Positions 23,476 to 30,289 of a DNA stretch of 38,104 nt are shown one piece after another (within the stretch, counting starts at the first letter, position 1; every line of letters begins with the position of its first letter). This DNA comes from Candidatus Chloroploca asiatica (GTDB lineage: Bacteria > Chloroflexota > Chloroflexia > Chloroflexales > Chloroflexaceae). The DNA is taken from assembly GCF_002532075.1 (NCBI RefSeq), contig NZ_LYXE01000121.1, positions 1 through 38,104 on the forward strand. The letters are read 5' to 3'. Made by a program: the position numbers and the translations under genes. Under the pieces are notes generated by a model. It made no database searches. It saw only the letters and a program-made list of their open reading frames with translations, and was not told the origin of the DNA.

Positions 23476-24408
23476 ATGATTGTGACCCTTACGATGAACC
23501 CGTCGGTTGATGTGAGTACCGATGTCGACCATGTCATGCCCGAGCACAAGCTGCGTTGTAGTGCCGCTCGCTTTGAGCCAGGCGGGGGGGGCATCAACGT
23601 CTCGAGGGCGTTGCGCAACCTCGGTGAAGAGTCACTGGCTCTCTATACTGCCGGTGGCATGCGTGGCGCAATGCTCCACGATCTGCTCGATCACGAGCAC
23701 GTATCGCATCGTGCTCTCGGTGTTGCCGAGCCGACCCGCGAAAGCTTCGCGGTGCTCGAAACCAATAGCGGACAGCAGTTCCGTTTCAATCTGCCCGGCC
23801 CGACGCTCAGCGAGCCCGAGTGGCGGGCCTGCCTTGAAGCGTTGGCGTCCATCACGCCGGTCCCCACGTTCATTGTTGCCAGCGGGAGCCTGCCTCTTGG
23901 TGTGGCAGACAATTTCTATGCTGAGGTCGCCGCCTTTGGGCGCACTATCGGGGCGCGGGTGATCGTTGATACCTCCGGTGCGGCGCTCCAGGCCGCAGTG
24001 GACGCCTCGCTCTTTCTGATCAAGCCCAACCTGCGCGAGCTGGCGCTGCTGGTCGGGCGTTCCCTCGACGATGAGACTGAGGTAGAGCGAGCTGCCCTCG
24101 AGCTAGTGAGCTCGGGACGTACCACGGTGGTTGTCGTTTCGCTCGGCGCGGCTGGGGCGCTGCTCGCAACCGGCACGACGTGTGAGCGGCTACGGTCACC
24201 CACGGTGCCGATCCGCAGCAAGGTCGGCGCAGGCGATAGCATGGTGGCGGGAATCGTTGCCGGGCTTGTCCGTGGCCTCGATCTTCGCGAAGCCGTTCGT
24301 TTTGGCGTGGCTGCGGGTGCCGCAGCCGTTATGACGCCAGGTAGCGAGCTCTGTCGACGCGATGACACCGAACGCCTCTATCGCTATGTTCGGCGCGAGG
24401 CGGAATAA
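23476..24408 (+). CDS. pfkB: 6-phosphofructokinase, PfkB type
   Basis: 310 aa from ATG 23476, with GAGGTG 6 nt upstream, in close agreement with the 309-aa E. coli Pfk-2. It is a ribokinase-fold sugar kinase phosphorylating fructose-6-phosphate (or a related sugar phosphate such as fructose-1-phosphate or tagatose-6-phosphate) with ATP. Diagnostic stretches are HKLRCSAARFEPGGGGINV (about 24-42), GQQFRF for substrate contact, IKPNLRELA, and the anion-hole/catalytic GAGDSMV with Asp254. The Pfk-2-type start (KLRC...FEPGGGGIN) argues for the PfkB rather than the FruK branch. It leads a plus-strand run with membrane-protein genes; a 62-nt gap follows. Confidence 0.9.
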   Translation: MIVTLTMNPSVDVSTDVDHVMPEHKLRCSAARFEPGGGGINVSRALRNLGEESLALYTAGGMRGAMLHDLLDHEHVSHRALGVAEPTRESFAVLETNSGQQFRFNLPGPTLSEPEWRACLEALASITPVPTFIVASGSLPLGVADNFYAEVAAFGRTIGARVIVDTSGAALQAAVDASLFLIKPNLRELALLVGRSLDDETEVERAALELVSSGRTTVVVVSLGAAGALLATGTTCERLRSPTVPIRSKVGAGDSMVAGIVAGLVRGLDLREAVRFGVAAGAAAVMTPGSELCRRDDTERLYRYVRREAE

Positions 24409-24470
24409 TACCTGGATACCAGTCAAGGGTGAGTATATACGTTCGCTTTGCATATCACTGAGGAGGAGTT

Positions 24471-25043
24471 GTGTTTCAGACACTCGTAATCGCTGTCCTG
24501 TCGATCGGTATCGGGTTGGCTGCTTGTTTTATGGGCTACCAACTCTTCCGCTTCCTGTTGCCGTTCCTCGCCGCTCTGTACGGGTATGCCGTCGCCGCAA
24601 GCTGGTTTAGCCCCGAGGCGTGGTTCTGGCCGTTCATCATTGGCCTCATCGTCGGCCTGATCTTCGCATTCCTGGCCTACTTTCTCTGGAGCATCACCGT
24701 GGGCATCGGCGGTGTCACGCTGGGCTTCGGCGCAGGGATGCAACTCGCTGCCTTCCTCGGGCTCGGCTCAATGCTCGCCCCGGTGATTGGCATTGTCGTC
24801 GCCTTGATCTTTGGCTTTATGTTCTTCAGCGCCCGCGATCTGCTCGTGATGGCCTCGACCTCCCTCGCCGGGGCTGGCCTTGCGCTGACAGGTCTCGCAA
24901 TCATGCTCCCCGGTTTGCTCGGCTGGCTGGCCAACAGCAGTAATTTCCTTACCTTCATCTTAACCATCGTGCTCGCGGCAATCGGTTTCGGCACCCAATA
25001 CCGCACGATGGCTGGGCGCAACATCTACGCGGTGATGGTGTGA
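24471..25043 (+). CDS. DUF4203/TMEM198-like membrane protein
   Basis: 190 aa starting with GTG 24471; GAGGAGGAG just upstream is an excellent ribosome-binding site. Almost the whole protein is hydrophobic, with about seven helices rich in Gly and Phe (for example IIGLIVGLIFAFLAYFLW and VIGIVVALIFGFMFF). This matches the DUF4203/TM7S3-TM198 layout. No catalytic residues are evident. It lies between pfkB and the AI-2E permease and probably belongs to the envelope set rather than to glycolysis. Confidence 0.65.
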   Translation: MFQTLVIAVLSIGIGLAACFMGYQLFRFLLPFLAALYGYAVAASWFSPEAWFWPFIIGLIVGLIFAFLAYFLWSITVGIGGVTLGFGAGMQLAAFLGLGSMLAPVIGIVVALIFGFMFFSARDLLVMASTSLAGAGLALTGLAIMLPGLLGWLANSSNFLTFILTIVLAAIGFGTQYRTMAGRNIYAVMV

Positions 25044-25132
25044 ATGGGGCGACTCCTATCCTCGTCTTACGGATTCGCAAGCAAACAGTGTCGAACATGA
25101 AGGCGTTATATCGATAAGGGTGGGGTGCAGCT

Positions 25133-26413
25133 ATGGAGGAGTCGATCGGATCCACATGGACACGTCCGACGAGGTACGTTGTTGGGATCGGCCTGGCTAT
25201 CTTTGGGGTTTTTCTTCTCTTCATCAGCAACTCGGTGATCCCGCTGCTGGTTGTGGCTGGCCTGCTTGCTTTCACGGTCCGCCCGGTGATCAGTCTGCTC
25301 CACGAGCGGCTCCGCCTGCCCTACGGTCTGGTCGTTGGGTTGACCTACCTCGTCGTCTTGCTTTTGCTGCCCCTGGCCGCGCTGATCCTGCTCTCAGCCA
25401 TCGGCCAGGCCCTGGCCTTTGTCTTCAACCTCGACTACGAGCGGGCGATTGACGGCTTTACCAACGCTGTGCAGGGCTGGATGGAAGGGCTGAAAGCCTG
25501 GGAGATTCCCTTTGGCCCGCTCGATACCTACGTTGACGCGATCGCCGACGCGGTGCTGGTCGCATTGAACGGGGCCAGTCAGGTAGCTCAGCCCGAGATT
25601 CCTCCTCTCGCTGACCTGGCCGAGCAGTTGGGTTCGGCGCTTACCGTCACCTTTGGGGCGATGGCCGGGTTGGTGGGCAACATCTTTTCGTCGGCGATCC
25701 TGCTCATCTTTGTCTTTCTTTCGGCGATCTATTTTACCCTTAGCGCTGCCCGCTACCGTGACGCAATGGTGGCGGCCTTGCCGAAACCCTATCAGCCCGA
25801 GGTTGTCGCTCTCTTGCGCCGGGTCGGCCACGTCTGGGTGGCTTTCTTCCGCGGGCAGATCACGCTCATGATTATTATCGGTGGCGTCGTCTGGCTTGGG
25901 CTGACGCTGCTCGGTGTGCCAGGAGCCCTCAGTCTGGCTATTATCGCGGGCCTGCTCGAGGTCGTGCCGAATCTGGGGCCCGTGGTGGCGACCATTCCCG
26001 CCGTGATCGTCGCGCTGCTTCAGGGCTCGACCTATTTGCCGGTCAACAACGTCGTGCTCGCCCTTATCGTGATCATCTTCTATGTTATTGTGCAGCAGCT
26101 CGAGAACAGCTTGATTGTGCCACGCGTGCTGGGCGAAGCGGTGGAACTACCACCCCTGGTTGTTATGACCGGTGTGCTGGTGGGTGGCTCAGTGGCAGGT
26201 ATTCTCGGTGCGTTGCTCGCCACTCCGGTCATCGCGACTGGCCGTGAAGTGTTGAGGTATCTCTATCGCAAACTGCTCGGCGAACCGCCCTTTCCACCTG
26301 AACAACTCGATCCGGTCGCACATCGACAGGATGTGAAAGAGCAAACACCCATCCCGGCACCGTCTGGCGCTGGCTCAGATGCATCTGCGGCTACTCCTGT
26401 TGAAGGTGGTTAA
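25133..26413 (+). CDS. AI-2E-family membrane permease (second complete copy)
   Basis: 426 aa from ATG 25133. Helix pair at about 18-50, a third at 63-88, then a long amphipathic linker with WMEGLKAWEIPFGPLDTY. The conserved C-terminal membrane block includes GLLEVVPNLGPVVATIP, QQLENSLIVPRVLGEAVELPP and a final helix near 350. These are the family's typical loop motifs, with P-N-L-G-P and a VPR...L-P segment. The C-terminal tail is polar and Pro/Ala-rich. It is similar to the copy at 13654 and intact, unlike the one at 8223-8862. Transport substrate unknown. The divergent DUF1269-like gene follows within 57 nt. Confidence 0.85.
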   Translation: MEESIGSTWTRPTRYVVGIGLAIFGVFLLFISNSVIPLLVVAGLLAFTVRPVISLLHERLRLPYGLVVGLTYLVVLLLLPLAALILLSAIGQALAFVFNLDYERAIDGFTNAVQGWMEGLKAWEIPFGPLDTYVDAIADAVLVALNGASQVAQPEIPPLADLAEQLGSALTVTFGAMAGLVGNIFSSAILLIFVFLSAIYFTLSAARYRDAMVAALPKPYQPEVVALLRRVGHVWVAFFRGQITLMIIIGGVVWLGLTLLGVPGALSLAIIAGLLEVVPNLGPVVATIPAVIVALLQGSTYLPVNNVVLALIVIIFYVIVQQLENSLIVPRVLGEAVELPPLVVMTGVLVGGSVAGILGALLATPVIATGREVLRYLYRKLLGEPPFPPEQLDPVAHRQDVKEQTPIPAPSGAGSDASAATPVEGG

Positions 26414-26470
26414 GAACTTCGCTACGCTTAGGATCACTATGAATAACCGCTGCCAATGAGGGGGCCGCCT

Positions 26471-26962
26471 ATGGTGAGGTTGACAGTCTGGACGTTTCCA
26501 TCATTTTATGGAGCGGGGATCGTGGTAAAGAGGCTCCAAATGCTCTCGGCAAGTGAGCTCATCAGGTTTCACGATGCTGCCTTGCTCTCCTGGTCATGCG
26601 GTCGCCACACCCCTTGCCTGCAGGTTATCGTCGAGTTACCGCGCATCTGGATGCTCGACGATGCCTTCTGGGGCATCCTGGCGGGGGCGCTCTTCCACCC
26701 TGATCGGTTCAACTCAGGGGCGGCTGATGGTGGCGCGATCGGCGCGATGCTGGCCTCGCTTGGGCTTAACGCGGAACTGCTCGATAACATCAGAGGGCTG
26801 GTCATCGAGGGAACCTCAGCCCTGCTGCTGCTGATCGAGCCCGAGGTGGTGTGGCGCATTCGCACTGCCTTTGAGGGCATGAGCTATACCCTTGTCGAGG
26901 CCCCTCTCTCGCTTGATCAACAGCAGTGGCTGCGTAGTGCCTTCAGTGCTCATATAGATTAA
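26471..26962 (+). CDS. Divergent DUF1269-like protein lacking the glycine zipper (copy d)
   Basis: 163 aa from ATG 26471, with GAGGGGG 6 nt upstream. It aligns end to end with copy b. The VVKRLQMLSA start corresponds to its strand-helix, LDDAFWGILAG to DGAFWGMLFG, and IEGTSALLLLIEPEVVWRIRTAF to the EGSSALFLM region. LSLDQQQWLRSAFSA matches its C-terminus. The Gly-rich membrane hairpin is replaced by a short polar stretch (FNSGAADGGA), so it may no longer insert in the membrane. It may be a decaying paralogue or a soluble variant. It ends the pfkB-led run and is followed by a strong terminator. Confidence 0.65.
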   Translation: MVRLTVWTFPSFYGAGIVVKRLQMLSASELIRFHDAALLSWSCGRHTPCLQVIVELPRIWMLDDAFWGILAGALFHPDRFNSGAADGGAIGAMLASLGLNAELLDNIRGLVIEGTSALLLLIEPEVVWRIRTAFEGMSYTLVEAPLSLDQQQWLRSAFSAHID

Positions 26963-27011
26963 GACCGGGTTTCATGCTTCTTCGCCGCCCGCGCTCCCGG
27001 GAATGCCAAAC

Positions 27012-27056
27012 AACGTAGGTGAGAGACTGCTCAGTAGTCTCTTACCTACGTTTTTT
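27012..27056 (+). terminator. Intrinsic terminator
   Basis: A 17-bp stem (27012-27028 with 27036-27052, one G-T wobble), 7-nt loop GCTCAGT, then T-run 27051-27056. It lies 49 nt after the divergent DUF1269 gene and ends the plus-strand run starting at pfkB. It is the only textbook Rho-independent terminator I see in the window. Confidence 0.9.
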
Positions 27057-27071
27057 GCTCTGCTGCCGAAG

Positions 27072-27107
27072 GGAGTGCCGGCTTCAGCCGGCTAAAGCCG
27101 GCACTCC
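27072..27107. repeat. REP-like hairpin, GCCGGCTTCAGCCGGC variant
   Basis: 13-bp perfect stem (27072-27084 with 27095-27107) around a 10-nt loop. The core is the GC-shifted version of the GCCGACTTCAGTCGGC family. It sits just past the 3' end of the DUF2252 gene and after the terminator. Confidence 0.75.
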
Positions 27108-27120
27108 AGAATACTAGGTA

Positions 27121-28572
27121 CTACGCAGCAACAATGCGCCCCTCTTTCACGGCTGCTGCAAGAGCCTCGTGGTCACGCTCGGTCTGATCCGCATACCGCT
27201 CGGCGAACGCAGTGATCGCCTCATCGAAAGCCTCGCCTTTGCCCATATAGGCGGCGATGGTGATGCGGTCTCCCGAGCGAGCATGCGCCCGCGCCAGCGC
27301 ACCACCGCAGATAGCTGCGTAGAGCTGGAGCCCGTCGGGGCCGAGCATACTCACCTCGGCCGAACCCTTCATATCGCGGAGTTGGCGCCAGTAGTAGTCG
27401 TTGCCGTCAGCGCCCGTGTTCCAACCCAGGAAGATGTCACTCGCTGCCTGGAGCAACCGTTGGCCTGCGATTACCCGTTGGCCCTGGTTAGCGTAGCGAC
27501 TCGGTGCTAGGTGCGGCTCTAGTACCGAGTGGTTCGCCTGCTTCACCTGGAGCAAGAGCGGGTCGTTGGCGTCGCGGCCAAGCAGCAAAATGACATAGGC
27601 CCGCGTCCCGACGCTTCCGACCCCCACAACCTTGCGGGCGATATCCGCGACACGATAGCGCATGAGCAGGTCGTGTCGATCGTCTTGAAGACTCTCGCGG
27701 TAGGTGCGAAACTCCTCGCGGATGCGCTCCTCGTGACTCCCCGAGCTCAGGGGAACCAGCAGGGGCGGATCGCTGATGAAGCGTCGTTGCCCGTCTACGA
27801 ATGTGGTCAGTTTGTCGAGGGCTTGCAGGCTGTCTTTGCGCCGAGCCTTCGCCATATCGGTCTTCGCCATCTTTGCGGCACGCCCCGAGACTATTTGATC
27901 CAACATCTCGAGCAACTGCGTGGCCTCGATCCGGTGATACCAGAGCTCTAGCTCTCGCATCTCTGCGAAGCGCCGCATGGTCTCGCGATAAGAGAGAACC
28001 GCTACCTGCGCGGCGCGCCGAGACTGGCGGGCGGAAAAGTCATTGCTGCGGGCGGCTACGACGAAGCTTGTCGCCAGGCGCTTGACATCCCACTCGAATG
28101 GCCCCGGTAGCGTCTCGTCGAAATCGTTGAGATCGAAGAGCAACGCCCGCTCAGGTGAGGCATAGACGCCAAAATTTGAGAGGTGACAATCGCCGCAGAG
28201 CTGAACGGTGATGCCGCTATTGGGGGTACGGGCCAGGTCGTGGGCCATCACAATCGCTGATCCGCGCAGAAACGCAAAGGGTGACGCAAGCATGCGCCCG
28301 TACCGCAGGGGGACGAGTTCGGGCAGACGGGCCGGAGTCTGCGCTTCCAGAAGCGCAACCGGGTCAAGCCGATCTGCGCTCGGCTTCCACCTGGCATGAG
28401 CACTGCGGGATGCACGTTCGCGGGCGGCACGCCCCTGTTCTTCGCGCTGTGCCACCGTGGGATGGCGTAGCCGTGGGGGCGATGGCGTGGTGCTCGTTTC
28501 AGGCAACGCAGGTGTAATAATCACGTGCATACTTGCACCGGATGCCTCTTGTGAGACAAGACTCTCTGGCAT
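27121..28572 (-). CDS. DUF2252 family protein
   Basis: 483 aa from ATG 28572, with AAGGAGG 5 nt upstream. The N-terminal ~60 residues are Pro/Ser/Thr-rich and probably disordered. The core begins at the RYGRM segment. CGDCHLSNFG (126-135) and LFDLNDFDE (145-153) resemble the catalytic-loop and metal-binding-loop signatures of aminoglycoside-phosphotransferase-like kinases, followed by a DVKRLATSF helix. DUF2252 proteins have this kinase-like pattern, but their substrate is unknown. The gene is monocistronic with its own promoter-like module at 28624-28694. No physical neighbour suggests a substrate. Confidence 0.85.
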   Translation of the reverse strand: MPESLVSQEASGASMHVIITPALPETSTTPSPPRLRHPTVAQREEQGRAARERASRSAHARWKPSADRLDPVALLEAQTPARLPELVPLRYGRMLASPFAFLRGSAIVMAHDLARTPNSGITVQLCGDCHLSNFGVYASPERALLFDLNDFDETLPGPFEWDVKRLATSFVVAARSNDFSARQSRRAAQVAVLSYRETMRRFAEMRELELWYHRIEATQLLEMLDQIVSGRAAKMAKTDMAKARRKDSLQALDKLTTFVDGQRRFISDPPLLVPLSSGSHEERIREEFRTYRESLQDDRHDLLMRYRVADIARKVVGVGSVGTRAYVILLLGRDANDPLLLQVKQANHSVLEPHLAPSRYANQGQRVIAGQRLLQAASDIFLGWNTGADGNDYYWRQLRDMKGSAEVSMLGPDGLQLYAAICGGALARAHARSGDRITIAAYMGKGEAFDEAITAFAERYADQTERDHEALAAAVKEGRIVAA

Positions 28573-28623
28573 AGCTTCCTCCTTATTAGGTTGCACACGG
28601 TAAGCGACATGCTTGCTAAGACC

Positions 28624-28694
28624 ATTCTACGCCGCTGAACGGTCGGATGGCATCGTGCGTTGCCGCAATTCTGGTAGCCAACAAACGCAGGATC
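28624..28694 (-). promoter_or_regulatory. Promoter-like module of the DUF2252 gene
   Basis: On the minus strand GATG (28654-28651), 21 nt, then TAGAAT (28629-28624), the best -10 match of the set. ATGCCA is in the -35 position with an 18-nt spacer. GATCCTGC lies 40 nt upstream of the GATG, 3 nt closer than at 11048-11120, so the upstream similarity is weaker. Confidence 0.5.
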
Positions 28695-28765
28695 GCGGCC
28701 ATGCGTCCTACGTAGATCGGGCAGGAACGTTGCTACTTTTAGCAGTTCCTACCCGCTGCAACGCT

Positions 28766-28814
28766 GCTGGGGGCGCACCGAAGTCGGCTATGCCGACTTC
28801 AGTGCGCCCCCAGC
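28766..28814. repeat. 23-bp hairpin containing the GCCGACTTCAGT core
   Basis: Arms 28766-28788 and 28792-28814 pair with one wobble and a 3-nt loop (TAT). It is located 22 nt past the anti-sigma stop codon. A CTACC/GGTAG pair outside it extends the symmetry loosely. Confidence 0.8.
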
Positions 28815-28835
28815 AAAAGTGGTAGGGCGTCAGCC

Positions 28836-29561
28836 CTACCCATAACGCCGTCGCCAGACAAGATACCACGCCAACGCGCCCCCCATCAGCAAGACGCCGA
28901 CCCCAAGCAACATCTGTGCCCTCACCGGCGAACTTCCTGGGCTAAGAGGCGGTGATTCTACTGGTGCATTGTCGCCCGGTGCCGAGTCAACCTCGGGCGC
29001 AGGTTCAGCCGCCATCATCGGGGCCATTGGCGCGGCTGGTTCAACCCTCGCTTCAGGGGTTGCCGCCGCTCTGACGGACGCCTCGGTCGGGGCGCTTGCT
29101 ACCTCGGGACTCTCCAAGCCTCCGGCATGCCCTACGCCTGGCTCAGGGCTGGTCTGGGCCTCTTGCTCAATCAGCGCACTCATGGGCTCGAACATGGCGG
29201 TATCGGCCATCGCCTGGTTGCCCATCCCGAGCAACTGGACACTGGCAAACACGACGAGCAGGAGCCCGACGAGACCACTGCCAAACTGCATCACCCAGGC
29301 GAGCGGCCAGGCAAACCTGGGGCGCACGGTTGTCGCCGGGTCAAGCGTGAACGAACGTGGCGGCACGACCGTTTCAAGCTCGCGCAGACTCGCCACGGTG
29401 GCCCGTAATGCTTCAAGCTCGGCTTTGAGCGGTGGCTCACGTTCGAGCCGACGTTCGAGGTTGACCCGCTCGGCTACCGTCAGTTGCTGATCAAGATAGG
29501 CCGAGAGCAAGAGCTCATCGTGTTCAGACAGATGTGTTCTAGATACGTGATTCATCGTCAT
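28836..29561 (-). CDS. Anti-sigma factor-like membrane protein
   Basis: About 241 aa from ATG 29561; ATG 29555 and GTG 29594 are also possible, as no start has a good ribosome-binding site. The N-terminal cytosolic domain (LSAYLDQQLTVAERVNLERR) has the anti-sigma fold sequence pattern but lacks the Cys/His ligands of zinc anti-sigma factors. A membrane helix (about 80-105) is followed by a ~90-residue Ala/Pro/Glu-rich segment. A second C-terminal helix (MLLGVGVLLMGGALAWYLVW) ends in RRR. Two helices would place the Pro-rich linker outside and both ends inside. It follows the ECF sigma gene and presumably holds that sigma at the membrane until a signal arrives. Confidence 0.75.
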   Translation of the reverse strand: MTMNHVSRTHLSEHDELLLSAYLDQQLTVAERVNLERRLEREPPLKAELEALRATVASLRELETVVPPRSFTLDPATTVRPRFAWPLAWVMQFGSGLVGLLLVVFASVQLLGMGNQAMADTAMFEPMSALIEQEAQTSPEPGVGHAGGLESPEVASAPTEASVRAAATPEARVEPAAPMAPMMAAEPAPEVDSAPGDNAPVESPPLSPGSSPVRAQMLLGVGVLLMGGALAWYLVWRRRYG

Positions 29562-29632
29562 GGCTGCCAGGTCATCAACCGGACAGATGGGCACCTTGGG
29601 TGATGGTGCAAGGCCAGGGCAAGCTGTATCAG

Positions 29633-30235
29633 CTAGCTATCATTATCATGACGGAATTGGCTTGGTAGAAGTTCCCCCGCTCGGAGCAGATCGCGCATCC
29701 GCGCTCGGGCGCGACTCAAGCGCGATTTGACTGTGCCCAGGTTGGTGCTGGTGATCACAGCAATCTCTTCGTAAGCCAGCCCTTGTACATCACTGAGGAT
29801 CAGCACAATGCGCTGATCCTCGGGGAGTTTTGCTATCGCTTGTTGGATCGCGGCCGCCAGTTCATGGCGCAACGCCGTCTCTTCGGGCAACTCACCGGTG
29901 TCGGCCAGTTCTAGCACTGGCCCGCCCGCTTCGCTCTCCGTAGCAGCCTCCAGCGAGATGCTCGGACGGCGTTTGCGGCTGCGCAACAGATCGTAACAGG
30001 TATTCGTCGCAATGCGCAGCAACCACGAACGAAAAACCCCGCCACGGAACTGGTTGAGCTTGCGGTACGCGGTGATGAAGGTCTCTTGGGTTACGTCAGC
30101 AGCGGCCTCGGCTTCGCCAAGCATGCGGTAGCAAAGGTTGAAGACACGGCGCTCGTAGAGCCGCACAAGCTGATTGTACGCCTCGACATCACCTTGTTGA
30201 CTGGCTTGCACCAGACGCTGTTCTTCATGCTCCAT
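29633..30235 (-). CDS. ECF-type RNA polymerase sigma factor
   Basis: 200 aa from ATG 30235 with AGGTG just upstream; ATG 30265 is possible but would leave a leader of only about 10 nt. Region 2 (AYNQLVRLYERRVFNLCYRM through DVTQETFITAYRKLNQF) contacts core polymerase and the -10 element. Region 4 (LPEDQRIVLILSDVQGLAYEEIA through GTVKSRLSRARARM) is a helix-turn-helix for the -35 element. Region 3 is absent, as in ECF (SigW/RpoE-like) factors. It is cotranscribed with the putative anti-sigma 71 nt downstream. Whether it drives any promoter modules in this window is unknown. Confidence 0.9.
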   Translation of the reverse strand: MEHEEQRLVQASQQGDVEAYNQLVRLYERRVFNLCYRMLGEAEAAADVTQETFITAYRKLNQFRGGVFRSWLLRIATNTCYDLLRSRKRRPSISLEAATESEAGGPVLELADTGELPEETALRHELAAAIQQAIAKLPEDQRIVLILSDVQGLAYEEIAVITSTNLGTVKSRLSRARARMRDLLRAGELLPSQFRHDNDS

Positions 30236-30280
30236 AACACCTGGTAGACTTGCTCGCGGGCGCATTTCCGGCCCGTATTA

Positions 30281-30289
30281 TACCAGAGT
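30281..30289 (-). promoter_or_regulatory. Extended -10 promoter of the sigma factor gene
   Basis: On the minus strand TGGTATAAT is a perfect -10 with the TGn extension, just past the MATE stop codon and about 46 nt before the sigma start. No good -35 lies at 17 nt, as is usual for extended -10 promoters. It does not resemble the GATG-type promoters of the other genes. Confidence 0.55.

Larger units (their letters stand above)
28573..28835. other. Intergenic region upstream of the DUF2252 gene
   Basis: 263 nt, no gene. It contains the DUF2252 leader, the promoter-like module (28624-28694) and a long hairpin (28766-28814) past the 3' end of the anti-sigma gene. Confidence 0.6.
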
